From positions 19,098,627-19,162,626 of the forward strand of contig CM065712.1 of NCBI GenBank assembly GCA_017654935.2: 64,000 bases of DNA, given 5' to 3'. The position numbers and the translations under genes are program-made. Each line of letters opens with the position of its first letter. The first letter of the stretch is position 1. The notes below the pieces were generated by a model. It did no database searches. It was not told where the DNA came from and saw nothing but the letters and a program-made list of their open reading frames with translations. Source of the DNA: Phymorhynchus buccinoides. Lineage: Eukaryota > Mollusca > Gastropoda > Neogastropoda > Raphitomidae. Shown here piece after piece: positions 11,801 through 21,474 of the stretch.

Positions 11801-14800
11801 TTGCAGTTAGATACAAATCATAATGACTATATTACTATTGTGCCATTTATGTAAAAGGAGGATAAATAACTCATTAAAATACATATTTTGCTTTACTCAC
11901 CTGTAAAGAATTGCTGAGCAAACCACTTCCCTCCACCGTTCTGCCCAGACTCCACAGCGTCTTCCCCAACAGGTACTGCTGCGACCGGATGTCGAAATGG
12001 TCGTCGTACGTCGGATACCGGATATACTTCACCGGGATCCAATCCTCATCCTCCCCGGCCGTCGGATCCCAGATCTCCTCCGGCGCCAGATCCTCCAGAT
12101 CCGCCCCCTCAAAATGGCGCACGGCGGCGTACAGCGCCAGCAGGCGCGAGGTGGGGTGAGAGAGGTCCTCCTGGAGCATGACCTCGTAGGCCACCAGGGC
12201 GGCGCTGTGGAAGTCCCCCTGGGTGATGAAGTGGTCCAGGAGGAGGCTGGTGGCGGTGGGGTCGGGGAACAGGCCGGTGGTGGAGCGCTGCTGCAGGAGG
12301 GGCAGCAGGCGGGGGGCCAGGCCCTTCTCCAAGTAGCTGCGCACCGTCACGTACACCACAGAGTCGCGCACCGGGCTGGCATCCGGGGACCTGCGGAATC
12401 TGAAACCAAACGGATGGTAGCATTTTGCATTTATACGCCAGCTAGCACATTACGTTCAGTTTCCGACCCTCTTTCTCTCCCGAACCCTAGGCATAAGCTT
12501 TTAACTGTTGGTAGGTGCTCTTTTGCTGTTTTGCATCCCTAAACCCTGAGGAGGTCAAAAGACGATGAATATTTGATTGTTTTTTGCTTTGTGTGTTTTT
12601 AACCCGAATGTTTTAATATAATATGTACTATATATTAGGGGTATTATTAGTAATTATATTTAAACATATATATATATATATATGTATTATACGAGTACAT
12701 AAATTGTATACAACACAACATAAGGCACTAAATCTTGATAGAAATCAAATCGAAACGCACCCACACACAAAAAAAAAGTGACACATATTTATTCATAACG
12801 CATTCAAAACAAAAACGCTATACAAACTAACAATGTGACGAACAAGGAAATAAACACACACACGTTTGACATAAATAGAATACAACAGAAATAAGACGCA
12901 TAGGCAAGAAGGACAAGGGAGAAAGAGAGAGGGAGAATGACGGGGGAACAGGTGAGTTTTGAGGTCTTAATTCCAAACTCGGAAGGGTCAGTGGCTGACG
13001 GAGCAGCAAAGGAAGTGACTTTCAGGAGATTGGTCAATGTTGGAATAGCTTAACGCCGAGGAAATGAAAAATGGGTTTTTCCGTCCTGTAAAATGTCTAC
13101 CACCACACATCTTATTGGGACATTTGTAGATACAAAGATGGACTTTTGCAAACAATGAACAATTCGACTTAGGAGAAAATTGCAGTTAGATACAAATCAG
13201 TAAAGTCACTATATTTTTATTATGATTTGAGCAAAAGGAGCGCCGACCAACTCATTAAAAGCATATACCTAGGGATCTCACCTGTAAAGAGGGTGAGCAA
13301 ACTGAACATAATGTGCGAGCTGGCGTATAAATGTAAAAATTGTCACAGAGGTAATTTGATGAAGCAGCTTGATACATCATTACATGATACAAATGCCCTT
13401 TACTCAAACCAAATCACTTTTATTATTGGTTGACAATTAACTATCCTGAACTTGGGACAGTAGTACAGTGAGAGGCGCTATGGGGTCAAGATTTTCTACA
13501 GAAATGGAAAATCACAGCGGTGATGAACTAAACACCGCGGTGGAACCGGGGAATGCCAAATGGTGAATGCTGTTGGTCAAAACACTGAATGGTTGGGCCA
13601 ATTTTCTGCAAGTTTCGCCGTCACGTAATCGAGTAATGGACCGGGTTAGAATCGGCTTAGGGCTATTAAAACCAAACGGAAAAATAATGAAAAAATAAAA
13701 TAATCAACAAAGAAATACGAAAACTGAAAGCCTACTTCGTTCAACGATTACGCTGTCCACCGCTGCAAAGTCAGCTAAATTAGTGTCGTAAACGTTGCCG
13801 AAAGGTTCTGACAAATGGTGGCCTTAGCATTCTCGTTGTTGCTTTGGGCGGCTGTTTTTAAGGTTTAAAGTTAATGCTTTCACCAAAAATTCGGCCCTAC
13901 CATTCGGTGTTCTGACCATTCAGTAATCTCACCATTCAGCACCATTTGGCATTGTTCGGCACCATTCAGTGTCTTAGACGGACCAAAATCACAATGCAGG
14001 TCTTATCTTTGTCTTTTGTGGCAGACTGATAAGGCAATGTCTCAGAGAAATAAAATTATGTCTGTTTGGGGTTTCATCAGTTTGAAAAATAGGGTAGGTA
14101 TTTTAATACTTACAAAGAAGGCTTTTTTTTTCTTTTTTTTCCCATCTTTGTGTTCTGTCCATGTGTGTGAATATATTATTATATTTTAATAAAACAAAAC
14201 AGTATACTTTTGGTCTTATGATGTTTTATGTTTCTGTTTGAGGTTCCACTGCGCTTACTTTTTTTCTTTTTCTTTTTTTCCCATTCATCAAAACACTATT
14301 TCAATTTCCATTCTTTGATTTAGCCAAAAACTAGGGTAGGTATTAGAAACAGGATAAGCCTGAGGATACAACATGGTACATGTATTTTTTTGGCCTAAGG
14401 CAATGATTCTGATAGAAACAACTTGAAACGCAGAACTTAAATTTACGTTTACTCATGAGCATTCAAAACTGCAACGCAGATGGATTAACTGGCTTTTGGG
14501 GCTCTCCTCAATGTCAAATGTACTCCAGTCCTTTTGGCTAAATAGAATAGTGAGGATGTAGACCTGGGCAAAGGATCTCCACTAAAAATAAATTTTAGTT
14601 CAATGCCCCAACCATAGCAGCTGCAGTGCCTCCTCTATCTGGAGATGCACAGTTTGACGGAGTGTGTGAGGAAGTTTGTTCCAGGAGGTTGGTCCTGTAC
14701 AGTGTGTGCCGTGTGTGTTGAAAGCTTATACCTAGGGATCTGGAGAGCGTGGGCGCAAACTGCGTGCCACTGTGCACACTAGCGTACCAAAAAAAATTGA

Positions 14801-16696
14801 CAACACAGGCACGAACACAAAAGCAAGCGAGACACACGCTCCCTTTACTTCATCATAAGGTCTTCCATGAAGTCCGCCTCCTCGACATCCATCTCGTGCA
14901 GTTTGTTGGCCAGAATCTCCATGTCGACCGCGCTGATCTTCTTCAATTTTCTCGTAGTGATCGCGAAGCTGAATGGCAAACTCGCTCAGTGGAACCTGGC
15001 TAAACACTGGGTCTTCTAGCCGATTTTTCCATGCTTCTGTGCAGCTGTACGCTGATGACAGTAAGTATCGTCTGCTGGAGTAGGTCAGCAGTGTCTCGCA
15101 AGGTTTTAACACTCCTTTCAAAACCCTGGAGGTTGCACGCCTAAAGTAGGAAGGACGCAGCCATGATTGATTCTCAAAGGGAGAGCACTTTCACTGTACC
15201 TTTAACAAGCATGGCTGTTTTACCGGAAACTACAGGAAATCTCTCTCGTTCGGCCCTACCATTCGGTGTTCTGACCATTCAGTAATCTCACCATTCAGCA
15301 CCATTTGGCATTGTTCGGCACCATTCAGTGCTTAGACGGACCACAATCACAATTGTCTTTTGTGGCAGACTGACAAGGCCCCCAAAACATTATGTCTGTT
15401 TGGGGTTCTCAGTTTGAAAAATAGGGTAGGTAGGTCTACTACTAGGCTTTTTTTTCTTGCTTTTTTCTCTTTTGTTCTGTGTGTGAATATATTTATATAT
15501 TTTAATAAAACAAAACAGTATACTTTTGCACTTATGATGTTTTGGAGAGTTTCTGTTTGCTCGCTTACTTTCGTTTTCTTTTTCTTTTTTTCCCATTCAT
15601 AAACCAAAAAAAGTTTAGGATTGGCAGCCAAAAACTAGGGTAGGTAAGGAAACAGGAAACCAACATTTATTTTTTTGCCTAACAACTGTCAAACTAGAAG
15701 GCGCTTGAGCTTTCAGTGCTGCAGCCAGATGGATTAGTTGGCCTTTGGGGCTCTCCTCAATGTCAGCTGTACTCCAGTCCTTTTGGCTGAGAAAGTGAGG
15801 ATGTACCCTGGGCAAAGGATCTCCACTAAAAGCAAATTTTAGTTCTGCCCCAACCATAGCAGCTGCCTCCTCTGCTACTTGGAAGGCACCGTTTGCGAAT
15901 TCTGTACATCATACATGTAACAGTACTGACACGAAGAATTAATGATACATAGCACCATTCAATATCGGTATCAGTATCACAGGTGATGTGTCACTCAATG
16001 TCTCTGTGTGTGTGACTGTGTGTGTGACGTGACTGTGTGTGTGACGTGTGTGTGTGTGTGACGTGTGTGTGTGACGTGTGTGTGTGTGTCATGTGTGTGT
16101 GCATGCGTGTGTGTGTGTGTGTGTGTGAATGGGAGTGTGTGTGTGTGTGTGTGTGACGTGTGTGTGCATGTGTGTGAATGGGAGTGTGTGTGTGTGTGTA
16201 TGTGTGTGTGTCACTTGTGTGTGCATGCGTGTGTGAATGGGAGTGTGTGTGTGTGTGCGTGTGCGTGTGCGTGTGTATGTGTGTGTGCGTGCGCGCGTGT
16301 GCGTGCCACTGTGCACACTAGCAAAAAAAAATGACAACACATGCACGAACACAAAAGCAAGCGAGACACACGCTCCCTTTACTTCATCATAAGGTCTTCC
16401 ATGAAGTCCGCCTCCTCGACATCCATCTCGTGCAGTTTGTTGGCCAGAATCTCCATGTCGACCGCGCTGATCTTCTTCTCTTTCTCGTAGTGATCGCGAA
16501 GCTGAATGGCAAACTCGCTCAGTGGAACCTGGCTAAACACTGGGTCTTCTAGCCGATTTTTCCATGCTTCTGTGCAGCTGTACGCTGATGACAGTAAGTA
16601 TCGTCTGCTGGAGTAGGTCAGCAGTGTCTTGCAAGGTTTTAACACTCCTTTCAAAACCCTGGAGGTTGCACGCCGAAGTAGGAAGGACGCGGCCAT
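7184..16696 (-). CDS. MRPS27: Mitochondrial small ribosomal subunit protein mS27, complete six-exon gene
   Basis: Exons on the minus strand are 16696-16383, 12399-11901, 10996-10783, 9660-9512, 8315-8151 and 7300-7184. All introns are GT-AG, and the phases (2, 0, 1, 0, 0) join into 1458 nt, or 485 residues plus TAG. mS27 is a PPR/TPR-like helical protein of the mitochondrial small subunit, so it acts in the mitochondrial matrix. The N-terminus is Arg/Ser/Leu-rich with no acidic residue, as in an import presequence. Landmarks known from the family are YLLSSAY near residue 33, K-F-R-x-S-P at the exon 1/2 junction, and the FPD...LLLDHF...AYEVMLQE block in exon 2. The C-terminus is a charged coiled coil ending in a basic tail (RRIKRRKYRHNI). 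It is somewhat longer than the vertebrate protein (about 414 residues). The identification is from memory of the family, not a search. Introns 1 and 5 carry duplicated segments. Confidence 0.9.
7367..8095. repeat. Two tandem copies of a 330-400 bp segment in MRPS27 intron 5
   Basis: Unit 1 (7367-7698) and unit 2 (7699-8095) both run: poly-C, CTCAGCATTATTGATTTTTT, TAAACCAATAAAACACAAAG, CAGGGCTCCCAGGGACCCCC, AATGCCACTGGGACCCTCTA, GGAGTCCCTGGGACCCC. Unit 2 carries extra blocks of 4-12 bases. CAGGGCTCCCA and a matching GGGAGCCCTG near 8118 form short inverted ends. Confidence 0.85.
8151..8315 (-). CDS. MRPS27: MRPS27 exon 5 (coiled coil)
   Basis: Acceptor CCATTTCAG and donor GTAATG bound 55 codons (residues 393-447), TQTLNLAQWREERQTLL to FFELYDQ. 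The pattern of E, K, Q and L is a long charged coiled coil, matching the C-terminal region of mS27 (NLQQW in human against NLAQW here). Confidence 0.85.
8449..8988 (+). repeat. (CT)n tracts in MRPS27 intron 4
   Basis: CT runs at 8449-8481, 8776-8837 and 8950-8978, in unremarkable AT-rich intron. Confidence 0.9.
8640..8676 (+). repeat. Retroelement-like tail (TTGAAC)n
   Basis: TATTAAAGTATACTTGAAC followed by three more TTGAAC repeats resembles a SINE/LINE 3' tail. A similar AATAAAGTTCAAGTTTTCAA lies at 46262-46282. Confidence 0.4.
9412..9511 (+). repeat. (CT)n tract touching the MRPS27 exon 4 donor
   Basis: CT with CTGTCTGCC and CTGTGCGTC variants. On the gene strand it is GTGAGAGAGAGAG directly from the exon edge. 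Confidence 0.95.
9512..9660 (-). CDS. MRPS27: MRPS27 exon 4
   Basis: Acceptor GTATCAG and donor GTGAGA bound 149 nt. The frame completes a Gly codon, then reads EEKEGFRARLQELKQRLENQ to EAKDIE. The QELKQRL helix and EA-x-DI end resemble the human segment before the C-terminal coiled coil. The donor GTGAGA runs straight into a (GA)n tract, so donor sequence and microsatellite are continuous. Confidence 0.82.
9867..9960 (+). repeat. Dispersed 3'-end repeat (ATATAGCGC motif)
   Basis: (AAT)n-like start then GGGAATTTATATAGCGCTCT and GAGCTCAGTGCGCTTTACAT. It lies in MRPS27 intron 3 (between exons 3 and 4). Confidence 0.55.
10405..10682 (+). repeat. Interspersed repeat, family R, copy a
   Basis: One of seven related segments. 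Shared blocks include GATGCATCATG, a GGCCCAGCAAGTCC-like block, AAAGGCAGGAGAATGG, AAGGGAAAAGGCAGAGTCAA, AGTTACAAGCACAGAACTTCC and GGGGGAACTATTTATACAAA followed by GACCCCCC. No coding capacity was seen. It lies in MRPS27 intron 3 (between exons 3 and 4). Confidence 0.75.
10783..10996 (-). CDS. MRPS27: MRPS27 exon 3
   Basis: Acceptor GACACAG and donor GTATGG bound 214 nt in a single open frame (IAGLALYHKFEAC to IYKLLPT), residues 272-342 plus one base (phase 1). It follows exon 2 in phase and is predicted alpha-helical. Conservation is weaker here; the call rests on phase, frame and position. Confidence 0.82.
11167..11575. mobile_element. Tigger/pogo-like DNA element, right end unclear
   Basis: Starts TACCGTTAAAAACTGGACTA followed by TAAGACGCACC and repeated TATAAGCCGCA motifs, the layout of Tigger-type ends with a TA target. 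A matching right terminus was not found, so it may be truncated. It lies in MRPS27 intron 2. Confidence 0.5.
11901..12399 (-). CDS. MRPS27: MRPS27 exon 2 (helical-repeat core)
   Basis: Acceptor TTTGGTTTCAG precedes 12399 and donor GTGAGT follows 11901. The exon gives 166 full codons (residues 106-271). It contains GLFPDPTATSLLLDHFITQG and EVMLQE, which match the most conserved block of mS27. It is markedly more GC-rich than its flanks. Confidence 0.9.
12985..13310. repeat. Partial second copy of intron 2 and exon 2 end of MRPS27
   Basis: Matches 11583-11927 in order: ACGAGCAGCAAAG, TGTTGGAATAGCTTAAC, CTACCACCACACATCTTATT, ACAATTCGACTTAGGAG, CACCTGTAAAGA, GAGCAAAC. The last part is about 25 bp of the 3' end of exon 2 with its donor. 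The copy therefore places an orphan donor inside intron 1. Confidence 0.75.
13551..13953. repeat. Foldback (inverted repeat) in MRPS27 intron 1
   Basis: The left arm 13551-13600 (GAATGCCAAATGGTGAATGC onward) is an imperfect reverse complement of 13892-13953 (CCATTCGGTGTTCTGACC to ATTTGGCATT), with a spacer of about 290 bp. The right arm coincides with the left edge of the 13890 tandem duplication. Confidence 0.65.
13890..15248. repeat. Tandem duplication unit 1 (promoter side, exon 1 copy and intron 1)
   Basis: Starts at TTCGGCCCTACCATTCGG and runs to the sequence before the next TTCGGCCCTACC at 15249. It carries the broken exon 1 copy. Compared with unit 2 it differs by many small indels as well as substitutions. 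Confidence 0.85.
14849..15164 (-). pseudogene. Broken duplicate of MRPS27 exon 1
   Basis: Closely matches exon 1 at 16696-16383. The start codon is kept (15164), but codon 8 region CTTCGG is changed to CTTTAGG, giving an early TAG. Later a small change replaces the EKEKK codons and shifts the frame. The donor GTAAAG is intact. As a first exon it has no acceptor, so splicing from the true exon 1 should skip it. It could be a real tandem duplicate or an uncollapsed second haplotype in the assembly. Confidence 0.85.
16003..16310 (+). repeat. (GT)n array with TGACG and GAATGGGAG interruptions
   Basis: Present only in duplication unit 2, in MRPS27 intron 1 just past exon 1. It ends in GTGCGCGCGTGTGCG. 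Confidence 0.9.
16383..16696 (-). CDS. MRPS27: MRPS27 exon 1 (start codon, presequence)
   Basis: The ATG at 16696 is the first in the exon and sits in a good context (CAATCATGG). Residues 1-104 include the presequence and the conserved YLLSSAY motif. The exon ends ATGATGAA followed by donor GTAAAG (phase 2). The split codon becomes Lys when joined to exon 2, restoring the K-F-R-x-S-P motif. Reading through instead would hit TAA at once, which supports the splice. A broken second copy lies at 15164-14849. Confidence 0.9.
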
Positions 16697-16770
16697 GATT
16701 GATTCTCAAAGGGAGAGCACTTTCACTGTACCTTTAACAAGCATGAGTAATTACCGGAAACTACAGGAAA

Positions 16771-16789
16771 TCTCTCTCTCTCTCTCTCG

Positions 16790-16862
<73 letters not shown>
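16771..16862 (-). promoter_or_regulatory. GA/CT tract just upstream of MRPS27 exon 1
   Basis: A roughly 90 bp tract, GA on the gene strand, begins about 75 bp 5' of the MRPS27 ATG. In animals such tracts can bind GAGA-type factors and exclude nucleosomes, but a regulatory role here is inference. Only the first few bases of the tract are kept in the duplicated copy at 15.25 kb. Confidence 0.35.
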
Positions 16863-16864
<2 letters not shown>

Positions 16865-17064
16865 AACAACAAAAGTAGTATATAGTTCGCTGAACAAAGT
16901 AGAATTTTTGTACTAAAAAGTAAAATGGAGAAATGTTTAAATTTTATGCATGAAGTTTTTGCATAAAATCTGGAAAGGGTTTTTTTTCCTTTGCATAAGT
17001 AAAAGAAAGAAATAATGGTAAATTAAAAGTCAGTCCATCCATTTCACAAGGAAAAGAAACACCA

Positions 17065-17720
17065 TCATGAGCCAATACCAACTTCATGGCCACACCTTGT
17101 CCAATGCTGACGAGATAAAGTATCTGGGAGTCACCATGTCAAAAGATCTGCACTGGGACTCCCACATCACTAACATCATCAACAAAGCCAACAAGACGCT
17201 CGGCTTCATAAGAGGAACACTGAAAGTCTGGAGCATCAATTCTAAGGAAAGAGCATTCTTCACCCTCGTACGACCATCACTTGAATGCGCTTGCAGCATA
17301 TGGGACCATACACCAGCAAAAATGGGAACAAAATCGAAGCTGTTCAACGGAGGGCTGGGTGGTCAACCGCCATCGAAACACATCCAGCGTGGAGACTATG
17401 TATCAGCAGTTAAACTGGTCCCCACTCTCCCAGCGTAGGAGGAAGGCCCGCCTCACTAACTTCTTCAAGATCCATCGTGGAGAGTTGGTGATCAACTCCA
17501 CCAGGAAGCCAACCCCCAACCCCCAACAAGATCAACACGCTCCCTGCATGCTGAGTCTGAGTCTTACCAGCTACCGGAATGCAGGACTCTGTACCGCCAG
17601 CAGTCTTTCTTCCCTCGCACCATTGCTGAGTGGAACGCACTTCCACCGGTGGCAGTTTCATCAGCCACGGTGGAAGCCTTCAAGAACCAAATCTAAATCC
17701 CCCCCCCCATCCTCATCCCC
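17065..17720 (+). pseudogene. LINE reverse transcriptase C-terminal relic
   Basis: Frame EIKYLGVTMSKDLHW, ITNIINKANKTLGFIRG and LVRPSLECA is the end of a Jockey-superfamily RT. A shift near 17340 moves to a second frame with RHRNTSSVETMYQQLNW and ARLTNFFKIHRGEL, and a third gives RTIAEWNALPP. Several breaks; non-functional. It lies just upstream of MRPS27. Confidence 0.85.
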
Positions 17721-18661
17721 TTCAATCCCCCCCCCCCCTACACTCCATCTCTTCAGTGCCCCCCTCCCCCCACTCCCTTCCCTACCAAACTGAAAATGAG
17801 ACTCATCATACCCTAGAAGTGACACTGAAACCTGATTGACTATATCTTAACATGCGCAGAACCCTTCTCAGTTTTATATCATCAGAATCTTGATTTATAT
17901 ACTCCCTCCCCCCCCCCCCCCCTACCCCCATGTGATACGGGCACAAGGCCTAATCATTAAAATGTTTGAGTTGAGTATCATCAGAATCTTCAAATCGATG
18001 AAGGCGGATGATTGATGGAAGAAGAAGAAGAACTGTCATGGCATTTTACAGCATAAGTTATCTGTGGAAGACAATTAGATATAAACACTTGAGGAGCTGT
18101 TGTTTCTAAACTGCTCTGGATCTGGATCTGGATTCGTACATCGAAGGAGCCTATGAAGGCTATAAACTCGACGGAAATTGGGAGAACGCAATGAGAGTTT
18201 GAACTTAATTTTTAAAAATTTTAAACTGTCTGGTGGTATTGACAGTATATTACAGTTGGCCACAGGCGCTTTCGTAGTATTCAGGCTGGACCAATCCGGC
18301 TAGCGAAGCGCTCACCGGGGATGAATCCCGACCGGCACAGCTCCTGCGCTTCATTTGCCACTACTTTTCCACTGCTTATGAAGAACTTTTTTTTTCTCTG
18401 ACGACTTCCGAAATAATGTCGTCCTTGGTGAAGGTTAGGGCTGTGATGTAGCTTAGGCACCCCCTATCACATGTTCACATCGACATTTTCATTGAGAAGC
18501 AACATTCTGCTGTTCTCAGGAAAGGGATAGGGTTAGGATCAGCCTAGTTAGTGTCATCAAGCTGAAAGAACCAGACTTTGAGATTGAGAGTTGTAAACAT
18601 GAGGGGGGGGGGGGGGGTCTAAAGTACAACTTTGCCAAGGTTTGTACTTGTAGGCAGTGCC

Positions 18662-18935
<274 letters not shown>

Positions 18936-19067
18936 TGTGTAATCATGGGAAGGTGCATGCTTGTGTGCTTTAGAGCTGTGTGTGTGCATGTGACTTTTGC
19001 AGTTTACTGTAAGATGTATTTGCAAATTTTGCAATATTAATTCTACAAGAAAATAGGCTTGTGTTAG

Positions 19068-19102
<35 letters not shown>

Positions 19103-19363
19103 TTAACAGTATACAGTGCTATTTTATTCATGGATAATACATAATTATTATATAGGGAGAGAAAACAAAGTTTTCATTATCGTTCACACTTTGATCAACA
19201 ACATTACATTATACATCTGCAACGTCATCATTTTCATAATAACAAAACAAAAAGAAAATCAATTAAGATGCTCATCTGTTCATTCAAGTTGGAAACAAAT
19301 ACAAGGTATGTAACCCAAACTTTTGCACAACAAACAAGCAGCTTTGAATGTGTGCGCACACGC

Positions 19364-19406
19364 ACACACACACACGCGCGCGCGCGCGCGCACACGCACA
19401 CACACA
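19364..19406 (+). repeat. (CA)n(CG)n(CA)n alternating purine-pyrimidine tract
   Basis: CACACACACACGCGCGCGCG then CGCACACGCACACACAC. Such tracts readily form Z-DNA in vitro. Confidence 0.9.
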
Positions 19407-20895
19407 ACCTTTTTCTCATTAAAATGCTAATTCAAGTTTTAAAACAAGTAAATTAAAAAAAAGTACTCTAGCCAGTCTTGCATATTTCCCAAGTACAAAT
19501 TATGTCTCTCTTTCTTTCTGTGCCCCCCTCCCCCCCCCTCTCTCTCTCCCTCACACACACACACAGACTTCGACATGACCAAAGAACTCATACATAGGCA
19601 CATAACAATCTTTTGATCAACATCTCAAGTTCTCAGGCAAGTTAAAAAAAGAAGAAAAAAGAAGATAAAACAGACAAATAATTAATCTAAAAATAGAAGT
19701 TTATACGTTTAAAAAAGGAACAAAAGAAACTAATGGTATTTATAGTCAACAACAAACACCCAAACTGATGCAGTATATCAAAGCAACATATTAGGTGTTC
19801 ACAAAACATAACAATATATAATAAAACAAATGTACAGAATTCAAATGTTATCCTTCTCTTGAACTTGTACAAATGATCACATAGAAACTGTTAAAACACT
19901 TTCAACTCACAACTTATAGAACTTTAAATTTTTATCATTCAGAACAATTTTTGAACTCAAAACTCTCATATCATTTAATTTGAACTCTTTAGCTCTCACA
20001 ATTAATTTGTTCCAAAAGAGCCGTTAACCAGTTTGAAAATGTGCACACGAACGGCGCACAAATAGCGAGGATATCAAAAATGTCCCCATAATAATTGGTC
20101 CCCAGAAAAATTAAAGGAAACATAAATCTGGACAAGGGCAGATCAAATGCATAGAGTCAACGGACACAGTACTATGATTCACACCTTTTACAATGATAGC
20201 ATAAATCAGTATTTAACATTAAAAAGTGTTTTGTTTTGTTTTTAATATTTTTATATGAACAGAAAAAGAAAACAAGCGAAAAACTGGTAAAAATTGGTCC
20301 CATTTTAAAATTATAAACATCCCACTCATGTTATGACAGATCAAATGCATAGCATAATATAACTGGACGTATTCGATAAATACTCAGCTGCTATGAAGAT
20401 TAAAATAATTTATCCTGTATTTTTTTCTTGGCAGTTTTGTTAAAAAATACCGATTCGAACAGTATTAACAATGACAGTACTATATGTTAAATGCACAACT
20501 ATAATAATTAAGAAATGTCTTCAGGGATAAAGTTTGAGCAGAAATGGAAAATGTTAACATGAACAATAATTTTTAATTTCTCATTTATGATTACACTGGT
20601 ACTAAGTGTGATTTCTTCATCTCAATGTCTTGTTTTTATTTCTATATTAACACATACACTCTTTAAAGGACTGTGAGTACACAGTGTTGTACATCACACA
20701 CACACACACTCTCTCTCTCTCTCTTAGAAAAATAATAATATCTGATCAAAAGAATATACTCATCCAACTCTTAACACAATTACGTGTGTGCACACTTTCA
20801 AAAACGTGCAAGTGTGTTTCAAAATTCAAATCCCTTTCGCTGAATACAGCTTGTCGTAATTATGTGTGCAATATTACACCTGTGCTTTTCAGTAC
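19407..20895. other. AT-rich intergenic, nothing recognised
   Basis: Low-complexity AT-rich DNA. Frames on either strand are short and without domain signals. A long CDK4/6 3'UTR cannot be ruled out but nothing shows it. Confidence 0.5.
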
Positions 20896-21141
20896 TTAAC
20901 CCTTTCATCGCCAGCCATATTTCATCCAAAACGTTCCATTAAATGTACCTGGGTAGAGAACAAAATCCATTTGCAGTATTGGGGATTCGTCTGTGACATA
21001 TATCAAATAAGGTCTATCCTTACTTCCCAAAACTAAGACAATAGGGTCTTTGGATAATAGACCCCAATTTGATGCCTTTTAGTGACATAGGTGTTAAATC
21101 ACTGTGGTGCTAAAATGCGACTTTGGCAGTGAAAGGGTTAA
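20896..21141. mobile_element. piggyBac-like MITE, family P, copy 1 (246 bp)
   Basis: TTAA at both edges, ends CCCTTTCATCGCCA and TGGCAGTGAAAGGG. The interior (ATTAAATGTACCTGGGTAGA, GACAATAGGGTCTTTGGATA) is shared with copy 4. The CCCTTT...GCCA end is typical of piggyBac MITEs. Confidence 0.85.
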
Positions 21142-21405
21142 AGGAAGAAGAAATGGAGAGGGAAGACGAGGAGGAAAAGAGGAGAGGGAGAACAAGAAGG
21201 AAGACAGAAAGAGATAAAGAAAGAAAGAAATACTCAGAGATCATTGAAAAGTAAAATTGTAAAAAGGATTTTAAAAAATATTAAATAAATAAATATAAAA
21301 AAGTTGTGAAGTTGGAACTGCATGTAGATCTTATAAAGAAGAGTGGTCAGAGCAAAAAAAAGAGTTAATGTTTAGATTATGTAAGAAATCCAATACTTTA
21401 AATAG

Positions 21406-21407
<2 letters not shown>

Positions 21408-21470
<63 letters not shown>
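21408..21470 (+). repeat. (GT)30 microsatellite
   Basis: Uninterrupted GT over about 60 bp in AT-rich intergenic DNA. Confidence 0.95.

Positions 21471-21474
<4 letters not shown>

Larger units (their letters stand above)
15249..16790. repeat. Tandem duplication unit 2 (carries functional MRPS27 exon 1)
   Basis: The same order of landmarks as unit 1: TTCGGCCCTACC, the TTTAATAAAACAAAACAG block, CCAACCATAGCAGCTGC, the exon and ACCGGAAACTACAGG. It is longer because of a (GT)n array with TGACG interruptions at about 16,003-16,310. Confidence 0.85.

Noticed and set aside
12542..12997. Plus-strand frame of 181 codons over MRPS27 exon 2 (about 11997-12542)
   Set aside because: It is the antisense shadow of a GC-rich exon with clear mS27 motifs on the minus strand.
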